In this document: in pieces, positions 1 to 8,782 of the stretch
How the letters are laid out: the number at the start of each line of letters is the position of its first letter
Position numbering within the stretch: position 1 is the first letter of the stretch
NCBI GenBank assembly: GCA_902762785.1
Contig: CACWPL010000002.1
Span: forward strand, 62,001-126,000
Reading direction: 5' to 3'
Length of the DNA stretch: 64,000 bases
Origin: an uncultured Ruminococcus sp.
GTDB lineage: Bacteria; Bacillota; Clostridia; Oscillospirales; Ruminococcaceae
Notes under the pieces: model-generated
The model's database searches: none
Seen by the model: the letters and a program-made list of their open reading frames with translations, nothing else
What the model was told of the DNA's origin: nothing
Translations under genes and position numbers: made by a program

Positions 1-23
1 ACACGACGGCAGCTCCGTAAACA

Positions 24-78
24 AACCAAAACAAGTTCGGCAGTCGGAAGACTTGCATCCCGACTGCCGAAACTTGTT
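24..78 (-). terminator. Rho-independent terminator downstream of prepilin peptidase gene
   Basis: The arms ACAAGTTCGGCAGTCGG (31-47) and its complement (60-77, one bulged A) form a 17-bp stem. Read on the minus strand it is followed by the T-rich tract TTTGGTTTGTTT. It lies just past the stop of the minus-strand prepilin peptidase gene. A short T run also follows on the plus strand, so it may work both ways. Confidence 0.8.
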
Positions 79-95
79 GACATTTTTGACCAGAC

Positions 96-1013
96 TTAGA
101 AACGCGCGACCTGCGCGATCGACTGGACGGCCTCCGGATCATAGGTCAGGATGCCGATGTACCAGTCCATGATCGGCTCACCGAAGAGCGCCCCGAGGAA
201 CAGTCCTGCGGCCAGCGCCGGGCCGAACGCGAATTTCGATTCGCCGCTCGAATGCTTATTGATGATGCCCCAGACAGAGGCGATGATCAGTCCGAAGAAC
301 ATCGAGACCACGCAGGCCTTCCAGCCGATGAGCAGACCGCCTGCCGCCATGATCAGCGTATCACCGAGCTCGATGCCGCGGCGGATGTCCTCCATCCCGA
401 AGAACTTGCGTGCGATGGGCCCTGTCGCCTCACCGATCAGGAAGAACGGCACGCCCACACAGACCAGACCGATCAGATGATCCCAAACAGTATCATCCTC
501 GACGGCGTCACGCAGGAAGTCCGGCAGACGATAGAGCGTCTCCTGCGGCAGCAGGCAAAGCACGATGAGCGGGATCGCCAAAACGGCGATGAGCCCGAGC
601 AGGACAAGGTCCATCTCCATCGTGTCGTAGTCGATGAACGCCAGGCAGATCAGAAGCGAAAAGAACAGACAGTACAGCAGAGACTTTAAGTTGAAGTCCA
701 TCACCAGGAACGTCACCACATAGACCACGCCGTTGAGCGCCTCCACGATGGGGTAGCGGCTCGAGATCTTCTCCCCGCAGCTCCGACATTTCCCGTGCAG
801 GATGAAGACCCAGCTCACGATGGGGATGATGTCGATGATGCGAATCTTTGCACCGCAGGTGGTGCAGTGAGACGCGCGTTTGACCAGCGACTCCCCGCGC
901 GGCAGTCGGTAGATGACCACGTTCAGGAAGCTCCCGATACAGATCCCATACAGGAACACGACGGGAAAAAACAGGAAGTAGAACCCGGCATCCATGAATT
1001 CATTGTGAAGCAT
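96..1013 (-). CDS. pilD: Prepilin peptidase (A24 family aspartic protease)
   Basis: A 305-residue integral membrane protein of the type IV prepilin peptidase family, which cleaves and N-methylates type IV pilin leaders at the cytoplasmic face of the membrane. The N-terminal part has the family signature GSFLNVVIYRLP (about residues 27-38) followed by two CxxC pairs (CTTCGAKI and CRSCGEKI) of the zinc-binding methyltransferase domain. The conserved aspartates of the peptidase part lie in the FIDYDTMEM region and in the segment ELGDTLIMAAGGLLIGW, the usual GxGD region, here LGDT. Several hydrophobic helices fill the rest. It starts at ATG 1013 behind a GGAGG site and is divergent from pilB, so the two probably belong to one pilus system. 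No pilin gene is seen in the window. Confidence 0.93.
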   Translation of the reverse strand: MLHNEFMDAGFYFLFFPVVFLYGICIGSFLNVVIYRLPRGESLVKRASHCTTCGAKIRIIDIIPIVSWVFILHGKCRSCGEKISSRYPIVEALNGVVYVVTFLVMDFNLKSLLYCLFFSLLICLAFIDYDTMEMDLVLLGLIAVLAIPLIVLCLLPQETLYRLPDFLRDAVEDDTVWDHLIGLVCVGVPFFLIGEATGPIARKFFGMEDIRRGIELGDTLIMAAGGLLIGWKACVVSMFFGLIIASVWGIINKHSSGESKFAFGPALAAGLFLGALFGEPIMDWYIGILTYDPEAVQSIAQVARF

Positions 1014-1042
1014 AGCAGCCCCTCCTTCAATAAGATACCTTT

Positions 1043-1071
1043 ATTATAGCACATCCCGCGTGGATCTGCAA
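1043..1071 (-). promoter_or_regulatory. Sigma-70-type promoter for the prepilin peptidase gene
   Basis: On the minus strand TTGCAG (1071-1066) and TATAAT (1048-1043) are separated by 17 bases. The predicted transcript starts about 25 bases upstream of the start codon. Confidence 0.75.
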
Positions 1072-1180
1072 GAGGGAGCGGCAAATATCAGCAAGAAGAT
1101 CCAGCATCGCAGGGGAGCCTGCGCTGCTTGAAAATAGATCCCAAAACGAAAAAGAAATATCAATATATGGAGGTAATCGT

Positions 1181-2860
1181 ATGAGAAATATTCGTATCGG
1201 TGACTATCTGGTCGAGCAGAAGCTGATCACAGCAGAGCAGCTCGATCAGGTCCTCGCAGCACAGAAGGAGAGCAATGGCTCGAAGCGCTTCGGTGAGATC
1301 GTAGTGGATATGGGGTTCATCTCCGAGATCAACCTCGCCAAGGCGCTCGCAGCAAAGCTCCGCGTGCCCTATGTGGACCTTGGCAATACGGAGATCGACG
1401 AGGACGCTGTCAAGAAGATCCCCGAGAGCTTGGCCAAGAAGCACACCGTTATCGCCATCAATATCCAGGGACGACGTCTGACCGTCGCGACCGATGACCC
1501 GATCAACTTCAACATCCTCGAGGACGTCAAGATGCAGACCGGTATGGACACCATCCCGGTACTCGCGACCAAGAGCGCCATCAACAAGGCGATCGGTCAG
1601 CACTACTCCATGGACAACGTCGACTCCGTACTGGAGAGCGTGACCCAGTTCAAGAACGATGACCTCGAGGACGAGGCCTCCAGAGACCGTGTCGAGAGCG
1701 CACCTATCGTAAAGCTCGCGACCACCATCATTGAGAACTCCTTCCGTGCCGACGCGACCGATATCCACATCGAGCCCTTCAAGACCTACACCGTCATCCG
1801 CGTCCGCGTCAACGGCGACCTGGTAGAGCTCATGAAGATCTCGAACGTGGTACATAATGCACTGACCACCCGTCTGAAGCTCATCTCCGGCATGAACATC
1901 GCCGAGAAGCGTATCCCGCAGGACGGCCGTTTCACCCAGACCGTAGACGGCACCGTGCTCGACGTTCGTGTTTCCTCCCTGCCGACGGTCAACGGCGAGA
2001 AGATCGTTATCCGAATCCTTTCGACCGGTAACATCGCCCTCCGTAAGATCACCGACCTCGGTATGTCGGACTACAACTATCAGCTCTTCGAGTCCATGAT
2101 CAAGTGCCCGCACGGCGTTATCCTGGTAACTGGTCCTACCGGTTCCGGTAAGACCACCACGCTGTACGCCGCGCTCGGCGAGCTCGCAAAGCCGAATGTC
2201 AACGTCATCACCGTTGAGGACCCGGTCGAGAAGGCCATCGACGGCATCAATCAGGTACAGGTAAACGCCAAGGCCGGTATGACCTTCGCCGCGGCGCTGC
2301 GTTCCATCCTTCGTCAGGACCCGGATATCGTCATGATCGGTGAGATGCGTGACTCCGAGACCGCCGACATCGGCATCCGTGCCGCTATCACCGGCCACTT
2401 GGTACTGTCCACGCTGCATACCAACGACGCCGCCTCCACCATCGTCCGTCTGGTCGACATGGGCGTTGCACCGTACATGGTAGCGACCTCTCTGATCGGC
2501 GTTATCGCACAGCGACTTGTTAAGGTACTGTGCCCGAAGTGCAAGACCCAGAGAATGTCCACCGAGGAAGAGAACAAGCTGATGAAGCTCAAGGATGTCC
2601 ACACGCCCATCCCGGTATACGAGCACTGCGGCTGCCCGGAGTGCAACAATACCGGCTACCGCGGCAGAACGGCGATCCACGAGATCATCCACTGCACCGC
2701 CGGCATCTCCACCATCGTTGCCCGCAACGGCTCCAAGGAGGAGATCGAGAAGAAGGCCCAGGAGAACGGCACCAAGCTGCTGCGTGACAACGTTTCCGAG
2801 CTGGTACAGAAGGGCGTCACCTCCATGGATGAGCTCGTTCGTGTTACCTACGCCGTATAA
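1181..2860 (+). CDS. pilB: Type IV pilus assembly ATPase PilB (GspE/PulE family)
   Basis: A 559-residue secretion ATPase that powers pilus extension from the cytoplasmic face of the membrane. The first ~150 residues form an MshEN-type N-terminal domain (IGDYLVEQKLI, then FGEIVVDMGFI). The C-terminal motor has Walker A GPTGSGKTTT near residue 318, the Asp box VEDPVE near 344, Walker B DPDIVMIGEMRD near 380 and the His box GHLVLSTLHTNDA. A tetracysteine zinc site (CPKC near 450, CGCPEC near 485) is typical of PilB and absent from PilT. The start follows TGGAGG at good spacing. It is followed by pilT. Confidence 0.95.
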   Translation: MRNIRIGDYLVEQKLITAEQLDQVLAAQKESNGSKRFGEIVVDMGFISEINLAKALAAKLRVPYVDLGNTEIDEDAVKKIPESLAKKHTVIAINIQGRRLTVATDDPINFNILEDVKMQTGMDTIPVLATKSAINKAIGQHYSMDNVDSVLESVTQFKNDDLEDEASRDRVESAPIVKLATTIIENSFRADATDIHIEPFKTYTVIRVRVNGDLVELMKISNVVHNALTTRLKLISGMNIAEKRIPQDGRFTQTVDGTVLDVRVSSLPTVNGEKIVIRILSTGNIALRKITDLGMSDYNYQLFESMIKCPHGVILVTGPTGSGKTTTLYAALGELAKPNVNVITVEDPVEKAIDGINQVQVNAKAGMTFAAALRSILRQDPDIVMIGEMRDSETADIGIRAAITGHLVLSTLHTNDAASTIVRLVDMGVAPYMVATSLIGVIAQRLVKVLCPKCKTQRMSTEEENKLMKLKDVHTPIPVYEHCGCPECNNTGYRGRTAIHEIIHCTAGISTIVARNGSKEEIEKKAQENGTKLLRDNVSELVQKGVTSMDELVRVTYAV

Positions 2861-2996
2861 GTCCCGGCAAACGAAACTGACCGGGCGCGCCCGGTGTAAT
2901 AACGACCTGATCGCACACCCTCGCCACCGCGGGGGTGTGGGGACTGCCGCAAGGCTGCGATCGGGCAGAATCTGAACATGTTTGGAGGAAACCACC

Positions 2997-4073
2997 ATGG
3001 CTATCGAGATCAATCGGATACTGAATGAAGCGCGTGCGATCGGCTGCTCCGACCTGCACTTCACCTACGGTATCAACCCCATCGTCCGTCTCAACGGTAT
3101 GCTCCGTAAGATGACCAAGTACGATCCGCTCGACGACGAGGAGATCCTGGACATCGCCAACCAGATGACCAACGAGGCGCAGATGGCGAGCATCCGCCGT
3201 CACACCGACACCGACTTTTCGTTCCAGACCACGGCCGGCTACCGTCACCGTGTCAATGTCTACTTCCAGCGCGGCAAGACGGCCATCGCCATCCGTCTGC
3301 TCCGCAACGACATCCCGACCCTGGATGACCTGCACCTGCCGCCGGTGCTGTCCGACTTCGCGATGCGTCCCCGTGGCCTCGTGCTGGTAACGGGCCCGAC
3401 CGGCTCCGGTAAGTCCACCACCCTCGCGGGCATGATCGACTACATCAATGTACACCGCAGCGCCCACGTCATCACGATCGAGGACCCGATCGAGTACGTC
3501 CACACCCACAAGCTCTGCATGGTCAACCAGAGAGAGGTCGGCGACGATGTGCCGGACTTCGCGTCTGCGCTCCGTGCAGCTCTTCGTGAGGACCCCGACG
3601 TGATCCTCGTAGGTGAGATGCGTGACTTCGAGACCATCACCGCAGCCGTTACCGCGGCTGAGACCGGTCACTTGGTGCTCTCGACCCTGCATACCACCTC
3701 CGCTGCCGACACCATCAACCGTATCATCGACGTTTACCCGGAGCACCAGCAGGGTCAGATCCGTACCCAGCTCTCCAACAACCTGGTAGGCGTTATCTCG
3801 CAGACCCTGCTGCCGCGTATGGATGGCAAGGGCCGTGAGGCGTGCATGGAGATCCTGAACGTAACGGATGCCTGCGCCGCGATGATCCGTGACGATAAGG
3901 TACACCTGCTGCTCTCCGCGATCCAGTCTGGTAAGCAGTACGGCATGATGTGCCTCGACCAGGAGCTCGCTCGTTTTGTCAAGCGCGGCATCGTGGCCGA
4001 GAAGGACGCGCTCGAGAAGTGCCAGAGCAAATCCGAGTTCTACCGCTACCTCAACGGCGGCGTGAACGGCTAA
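2997..4073 (+). CDS. pilT: Type IV pilus retraction ATPase PilT
   Basis: A 358-residue hexameric ATPase that drives pilus retraction and twitching. Visible motifs are Walker A GPTGSGKSTT near residue 133, the Asp box EDPIEYVH, Walker B EDPDVILVGEMRD near 198 and the His box TGHLVLSTLHTTSA. There is no zinc-binding cysteine block, which separates it from PilB. I chose ATG 2997: an in-frame TTG at 2982 overlaps the GGAGG ribosome site (2984-2988) and cannot be the start. It sits 136 bases after pilB; that gap contains GC-rich inverted repeats but no gene. Confidence 0.94.
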   Translation: MAIEINRILNEARAIGCSDLHFTYGINPIVRLNGMLRKMTKYDPLDDEEILDIANQMTNEAQMASIRRHTDTDFSFQTTAGYRHRVNVYFQRGKTAIAIRLLRNDIPTLDDLHLPPVLSDFAMRPRGLVLVTGPTGSGKSTTLAGMIDYINVHRSAHVITIEDPIEYVHTHKLCMVNQREVGDDVPDFASALRAALREDPDVILVGEMRDFETITAAVTAAETGHLVLSTLHTTSAADTINRIIDVYPEHQQGQIRTQLSNNLVGVISQTLLPRMDGKGREACMEILNVTDACAAMIRDDKVHLLLSAIQSGKQYGMMCLDQELARFVKRGIVAEKDALEKCQSKSEFYRYLNGGVNG

Positions 4074-4084
4074 GATACCAACAC

Positions 4085-4120
4085 GAACGCCCCGGATGGG
4101 TCTGGGGCGTTCTTATTTTA
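4085..4120 (+). terminator. Rho-independent terminator after pilT
   Basis: GAACGCCCC and GGGGCGTTC form a 9-bp stem with a 10-base loop, followed by TTATTTTA. Confidence 0.85.
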
Positions 4121-4191
4121 AATACGTTATTGGGGGGATGTGCCTGCCGATGCGGGCAGGCCATCGGATACAAGACAGATAGGAGATCACT

Positions 4192-4881
4192 ATGAAATGT
4201 CCATCCTGTGGCCGTGAGGTACCCTACGGCCAGAAGCAGTGCCTGTGCGGCACGACCGTTTCCGGCGGCTATGACACCATGTACGATAACGACCTGAATC
4301 TCAACCCTAGACGGCCCAATGTCGCGCCCGCGCTGATCGCGATCATCCTTGTGCTGATCCTCGTGGGCGTGGCGGCCTGGATGCTGTTCATCGCACCGAG
4401 CTACAACATCACCCACGAGAGCGCTTGGGACACGCTCTACACCGACGAATACCAGATCACTGTCCCCAAGGGCCTGCACCAGCGTGAGGTGACGGTCGAG
4501 CCCGGGACAGTCGCGCTCGACGCGAGAGGCAACAACGAGGTGCTCATCGGCATCACCGCCATCCGCCTCTCGGCCGATGAGCAGCAGATCGTCGCGAACA
4601 CGGCCTTTTTGCAGGACCTGCTGATCGAGTTCTTCCCGAAGGACGACGGGGAGGGCGGCACGCTCGACCCGCAGAAGCGCGGGCGCATGATCTATGTGGA
4701 GTTCCCGGCCGACCGCCCGGGCGAGTTCCTCGGCAGCGACCGTGTGCATCTCGTGGACGCGATCTTCGTTGGCAAGACGGCCTTCTACGAGATCGAGATC
4801 CACTGCCCCGAGGACAAGTACGAGAAGTACGAGGAGAGCATCTTCGCATGGCTCGACTCCTTCCATCCGAAGGAACAGTGA
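4192..4881 (+). CDS. Membrane-anchored zinc-ribbon protein of unknown function
   Basis: A 229-residue protein that begins with a compact zinc ribbon (MKCPSCGREVPYG, then CLCG), followed by a single hydrophobic helix at about residues 47-68 (ALIAIILVLILVGVAAWMLF) and a ~155-residue extracytoplasmic domain with no motif I recognise. The ribbon would face the cytoplasm. It follows pilT after a terminator and precedes a bidirectional terminator, so it is probably its own transcription unit. Whether it helps pilus assembly is not known; only the position suggests it. The start is set by TAGGAG before ATG 4192. Confidence 0.7.
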   Translation: MKCPSCGREVPYGQKQCLCGTTVSGGYDTMYDNDLNLNPRRPNVAPALIAIILVLILVGVAAWMLFIAPSYNITHESAWDTLYTDEYQITVPKGLHQREVTVEPGTVALDARGNNEVLIGITAIRLSADEQQIVANTAFLQDLLIEFFPKDDGEGGTLDPQKRGRMIYVEFPADRPGEFLGSDRVHLVDAIFVGKTAFYEIEIHCPEDKYEKYEESIFAWLDSFHPKEQ

Positions 4882-4884
4882 CAG

Positions 4885-4920
4885 AAAAGCCCTGTATCGC
4901 GCGATACAGGGCTTTTCCTT
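4885..4920. terminator. Bidirectional terminator between convergent units
   Basis: AAAAGCCCTGTATCGC followed directly by its reverse complement forms a perfect 32-base palindrome. A-runs and T-runs flank it on both strands, so it can end the zinc-ribbon gene on the plus strand and the fatty-acid operon on the minus strand. Confidence 0.85.
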
Positions 4921-6573
4921 TTATTGCTGCTCGGCCTCCTGGGCACGGAGGACATTGTAGCAGATCTTGCCGCTGACGGTCTTGGGGAGACTGTCCGTGA
5001 AGCGGATGAGGCGGGGGTACTTGTAGGGGGCGGTGCGTGCCTTGACGAACTCCTGGAGCTCCTTCTTGAGCGCGTCGCTCGCCTCATAGCCGTCACGCAG
5101 GACGACGATCGCCTTGACGAGATTGCCGCGCTCCGCGTCCGGCACGCCGATGATCGCACATTCGAGCACCGCCGGATGCTGGATCAGCACGCTCTCGACC
5201 TCGAAAGGCCCGATCCGGTAGCCGCTGGACTTGATGACGTCATCCACGCGGCCGATGTAGTAGAAATAGCCGTCCGCATCGCGATAAGCGGTGTCGCCGG
5301 TGTGGAAGAAGCCGTTCTTCCAGTAACGGGCGGTCGCGTCGGCATTGTTCTCGTAGTGGGTACACAGTCCCTCCGGCATCCGCTCGCGCGTGTCGATGAC
5401 GATCTCGCCGGTCTCGCCCACGGGGACGGGATTCTGGTCATGGTCGACGAGCAGCACGGGGAACAGCGGGTTCGGCTTGCCCATCGAGCCGCGCTTGGGG
5501 CTCGAACCGGCGTAGTTGCCGATGATGAGGGTGGTCTCCGTCTGGCCGAAGCCCTCCATGATCTCGAGGCCGGTCGCCTCGTGGAACAGGCGGATGATCT
5601 CCTCCTGCAAGGCCTCTCCTGCGGTGGAGACATGCTTGACGCTGCGGAATGCCTCGCCGCGCAGCCCATTCTTCGCCATGAGGCGGTAGAGGGTCGGCGG
5701 CGCACAGAAGGTGGTGACGCCGTAGCGCTCGAGCACCTGCATCATCTGTTCCGCGTCGAACCGCTCGAATTCGTAGACCATGACGGCCGAGCCGCAGAGC
5801 CACTGGCCGTAGATCTTGCCCCACGAGCACTTCGCCCATCCCGTATCCGCCACGGTCAGATGCAGGCCGTCATCCTGGACACACTGCCAGTATTTGGCCG
5901 TCACGATATGTCCGAGCGGGTAGCGGTAATTGTGACAGACCATCTTGGGGTGGCCGGTCGTGCCGGAGGTGAAGTACATGAGCATCTGGTCGGTGGACTG
6001 GTTCTCGATGCGCGGCAGACGGGTCGGCTCGCCGGCCATGAGGGCGTCGATCTGGGCAAAGCCCTCGATCTCGCGGCGCACCGTGTAGAGCGCCACATCG
6101 CGCCCGGTCGCCTGGACGGCCTCGCGCACGCGGCGGCACAGATCCTCATCGTCCGCCGCGACGATCGCGCGGATGTCCGCGGCCTCGATCCGATAACGGA
6201 TGTCGTCCACGCGGAGCATATGCGTCGCCGGGACGAGGATCGCCCCGATCTTGTGGAGCGCGGGCGCCATGTACCAGTATTCGTAATGCCGCTTGAGCAG
6301 CAGCATCACGCGGTCGCCCTTTTGGATGCCGGCCTTCAGCAGGTAGCTGCCGGCCTGCGAGGAGAGCGCGCTGATCTCCCCAAAGGTCAGCGTCCGCTCG
6401 TTCCATTCTGTATCGCACCACTGCACCGCGCGCTTGTCCGGCGCGGCGTCCGCGATGGCATCGACCACATCGTAGCCGAAATTGAAATTGTCAGGATAAT
6501 GCAGTGAAAACCCGGCAAGCTCCCCCTTGTCGTCAAACTCTGTCGTGCTAAATCGATTGTACAGCGGATCCAT
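4921..6573 (-). CDS. Acyl-CoA synthetase (AMP-forming, medium-chain/benzoate-type)
   Basis: A 550-residue ANL-superfamily ligase that activates a carboxylic acid with ATP and CoA through an acyl-adenylate. It has the P-loop-like motif YFTSGTTGHPKM near residue 205, EGFGQTETT near 340, the hinge region TGDTAYRDADGYFYYIGRVDD, and the C-terminal catalytic lysine region LPKTVSGKI. The opening (PDNFNFGYDVVDA) resembles the AcsM/medium-chain acyl-CoA synthetase group; the true substrate cannot be read from sequence. It is the last gene of the fab-acc operon, 54 bases after accA. One possible role is recycling free fatty acids. A GGGAGG site precedes the ATG. Confidence 0.85.
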   Translation of the reverse strand: MDPLYNRFSTTEFDDKGELAGFSLHYPDNFNFGYDVVDAIADAAPDKRAVQWCDTEWNERTLTFGEISALSSQAGSYLLKAGIQKGDRVMLLLKRHYEYWYMAPALHKIGAILVPATHMLRVDDIRYRIEAADIRAIVAADDEDLCRRVREAVQATGRDVALYTVRREIEGFAQIDALMAGEPTRLPRIENQSTDQMLMYFTSGTTGHPKMVCHNYRYPLGHIVTAKYWQCVQDDGLHLTVADTGWAKCSWGKIYGQWLCGSAVMVYEFERFDAEQMMQVLERYGVTTFCAPPTLYRLMAKNGLRGEAFRSVKHVSTAGEALQEEIIRLFHEATGLEIMEGFGQTETTLIIGNYAGSSPKRGSMGKPNPLFPVLLVDHDQNPVPVGETGEIVIDTRERMPEGLCTHYENNADATARYWKNGFFHTGDTAYRDADGYFYYIGRVDDVIKSSGYRIGPFEVESVLIQHPAVLECAIIGVPDAERGNLVKAIVVLRDGYEASDALKKELQEFVKARTAPYKYPRLIRFTDSLPKTVSGKICYNVLRAQEAEQQ

Positions 6574-6627
6574 TTTGATTACCTCCCGTCGGGGATAGCG
6601 GCAATGCCGGCCGTCCTCAAGTCGTTC

Positions 6628-7440
6628 TCACTTTTTGTGGTGCTTTTTCGCGTTCTCCTCAAAGATGCCGAACTTGCGGAACCGATCGTAGCGCTGCGCC
6701 ACGATCTCGTCCGGGGACAGCGCGGAGAGCTCGTCGATCGCGGCCACCAGCAGATTGCGCATGTTCTTGCACATCTTGGGGAACCGATCGAAGTCCTCGG
6801 GGATGATGGCCTCGGCGACGCCGAATTCCTTCATGTCGTCGGCGGTGATGTGGAGGCAGTCGGCCGCACGGGCGACGTTCTCCGGGGAGGCCTCCTTCCA
6901 GAGGATCGAGGCGCAGCCCTCCGGTGAGATGACGGAGTAGACCGCGTTCTCGAGGATGAACACACGATTGGCAGACGCGAGCGCGAGCGCACCGCCGCTG
7001 CCGCCCTCACCGATCACGACAGAGACGACCGGGGTCCGAAGGCCCATCATCTCCATGATGCTCTCGGCGATGGCCTGGCCCTGGCCGCGCTCCTCGGCGT
7101 CCGCACCGGGATAGGCACCGAGCGTATCCACGAAGCAGATCACGGGACGGTGGAACTTCTCGGCCTGCTGCATGAGGCGCAGCGCCTTGCGGTAGCCCTC
7201 CGGCTTGGGGCAGCCGAAGTTGTGGAGCATACGGGTCTGGAGGTCGACGCCCTTCTCCATGGCCAGATAGGTGACAGGGCGCTTGTCGATGTAGGCGACG
7301 CCGCCGACGATGGCCTGGTCGTCGCTGAAGCGGCGGTCACCGTGCAGCTCGATCTGCTTGTCGAAGATCTCGTTCACATAGGCAAGCCCGGTGGGACGGC
7401 CGTTTTTTCTCGCTGTTTTCAGCTTTTCGTAGGAATCCAT
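6628..7440 (-). CDS. accA: Acetyl-CoA carboxylase carboxyltransferase subunit alpha
   Basis: A 270-residue AccA, which with AccD transfers CO2 from carboxybiotin to acetyl-CoA to give malonyl-CoA. Family hallmarks include LHGDRRFSDDQAIVGG, NFGCPKPEGYRKALRLM, FVDTLGAYPGADAEERGQ and GEGGSGGALALA. Its length suits Firmicute AccA, which lacks part of the N-terminal extension seen in E. coli. It lies 10 bases after accD, so the two are probably translationally linked. Confidence 0.96.
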   Translation of the reverse strand: MDSYEKLKTARKNGRPTGLAYVNEIFDKQIELHGDRRFSDDQAIVGGVAYIDKRPVTYLAMEKGVDLQTRMLHNFGCPKPEGYRKALRLMQQAEKFHRPVICFVDTLGAYPGADAEERGQGQAIAESIMEMMGLRTPVVSVVIGEGGSGGALALASANRVFILENAVYSVISPEGCASILWKEASPENVARAADCLHITADDMKEFGVAEAIIPEDFDRFPKMCKNMRNLLVAAIDELSALSPDEIVAQRYDRFRKFGIFEENAKKHHKK

Positions 7441-7450
7441 GGTGCCCTCC

Positions 7451-8269
7451 TTATGCGTGCTTGTGGATGTCGAGCAGCTCGATCAGTGTGTCACGCAGCT
7501 CCCCGCGCGGCACGATGGCATCGACGAAGCCGTGCGCGAGCAGGAACTCGGCGCTCTGGAAATTGTCCGGGAGCTGGCTCTTGGTGGTCTGCTCTACGAC
7601 ACGGCGGCCGGCAAAGCCGACGAGCGCGCGCGGCTCCGCGAGGATGATGTCGCCCTGCATGGCGAAGCTCGCGGTGACGCCGCCCGTGGTCGGGTCGGTC
7701 AGGACGGTGATATAGAGGAGCCCCGCATTGCTGTGCGCTTTGACAGCGCCGGAGATCTTGGCCATCTGCATCAGCGAGATGATGCCCTCCTGCATACGGG
7801 CGCCGCCGGAGGCCGTGAAGCCTACGACCGGGAGCCGGTGCTCGGTGGCGTATTCAAAGAGGCGCGTGATCTTCTCGCCGACCACGGAGCCCATGCTCGC
7901 CATGATGAACTTGCTGTTCATGACGAAGAGCGCCACGGCATGGCCGCCGATGGACGCGATGCCGGTGACGACGGCGTCCTCCTCCTTGGTGGAGGCCTGC
8001 GCCTTCTCGAGCTTTTCCTGGTAGCTGGGGAAGGAGAGGAAGTCCTTGCTGGTCAGGCCGGTGTCGAGCTCATGGAAGCTGCGCTTGTCGGTCGTCAGGT
8101 CGATGCGCTCGCGCGCGGTCAGGCGGAAATGGAAGCCGCAGTTCGGGCAGACGCAGTCGTTCTTGAAGAGCGCATACATGCTGTCCTCGTGGTTGCACTT
8201 CTTGCAGGTCACCATCTGGGACTTGGAGGGCGGTGCGACCTTTTCGATGATGTCATTGATGAGGCTCAT
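7451..8269 (-). CDS. accD: Acetyl-CoA carboxylase carboxyltransferase subunit beta
   Basis: A 272-residue AccD with the N-terminal four-cysteine zinc ribbon (CKKC near residue 22, CPNC near 40) followed by the crotonase-type carboxyltransferase fold ([34 protein letters not shown]). It pairs with AccA. Its ATG overlaps the fabZ stop codon by 4 bases. The biotin carrier and biotin carboxylase genes accB and accC are not in this operon. Confidence 0.96.
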   Translation of the reverse strand: MSLINDIIEKVAPPSKSQMVTCKKCNHEDSMYALFKNDCVCPNCGFHFRLTARERIDLTTDKRSFHELDTGLTSKDFLSFPSYQEKLEKAQASTKEEDAVVTGIASIGGHAVALFVMNSKFIMASMGSVVGEKITRLFEYATEHRLPVVGFTASGGARMQEGIISLMQMAKISGAVKAHSNAGLLYITVLTDPTTGGVTASFAMQGDIILAEPRALVGFAGRRVVEQTTKSQLPDNFQSAEFLLAHGFVDAIVPRGELRDTLIELLDIHKHA

Positions 8270-8694
8270 TTGTTGTTACCCTCTCTTTCTACGAGCGCGA
8301 AGGAGAACTCAGCCGTCACGGCTGTCTTGCCGCCGACCGTGCCCTTGCCCTTGCAGAAATAGAAGGGCCCCTTGCTGCGGACGATCTCGCACTCGGTCTC
8401 ATAGACGTCGCCGGGCTTGACGGGCGTGCGGAACTTGACCTTATCCAGGCCGGTGAAGAAGGGCGTGCGCCCCTCGGCCTGACCGGCGAGCAGCACGCAG
8501 GCGGACTGCGCCAGGATCTCGCACAGGATCACACCGGGAACGACGGGGTCGCCCGGGAAATGTCCCTTGAGGAACCACTCCTCGCCGGTGATGGCGAGCT
8601 TTCCGTGTGCCTTGCCCTCGGAGGCCTCGGCCTCGTCGAGCAGGAGCATGTTGTCGCGGTGGGGGATGATCTGCATGATCTCTTCTTTCGTCAT
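8266..8694 (-). CDS. fabZ: 3-hydroxyacyl-ACP dehydratase FabZ
   Basis: A 142-residue hot-dog-fold dehydratase that removes water from 3-hydroxyacyl-ACP during elongation. The active-site region [19 protein letters not shown] carries the catalytic His and Glu, and the N-terminus [14 protein letters not shown] is typical. It overlaps accD by 4 bases. In many Firmicutes accB precedes and accC follows fabZ; neither is present here. Confidence 0.95.
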   Translation of the reverse strand: MTKEEIMQIIPHRDNMLLLDEAEASEGKAHGKLAITGEEWFLKGHFPGDPVVPGVILCEILAQSACVLLAGQAEGRTPFFTGLDKVKFRTPVKPGDVYETECEIVRSKGPFYFCKGKGTVGGKTAVTAEFSFALVEREGNNK

Positions 8695-8731
8695 ACCTCA
8701 TATCTCCTTTCATAGGGACGCTGACAGCCCA

Positions 8732-8758
8732 AGAGAGGGCCCGGTCCGGTCCCTCTCT
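8732..8758 (-). other. Intercistronic stem-loop between fabF and fabZ
   Basis: AGAGAGGG and CCCTCTCT form an 8-bp stem with an 11-base GC-rich loop. No T-run follows on the minus strand, so it is unlikely to be a full terminator. It may be an RNA-processing or stability element in the 88-base gap where accB usually sits. Confidence 0.4.
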
Positions 8759-8782
8759 GTAAAACGGTCATGCGCGGCCGTA

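Noticed and set aside
2861-2996. A terminator between pilB and pilT
   Set aside because: Inverted repeats such as CACACCC-N10-GGGTGTG are present, but no T-run follows on the plus strand, so readthrough is expected.
1160-3064. A 634-residue frame on the minus strand opposite pilB
   Set aside because: It is the antisense shadow of a GC-rich gene. pilB has all its motifs and a ribosome site; the antisense frame has none.
4924-6507. A 527-residue plus-strand frame opposite the acyl-CoA synthetase
   Set aside because: It shows the Asp/Arg/Val-rich composition of antisense frames and no family motif; the minus-strand gene is certain.
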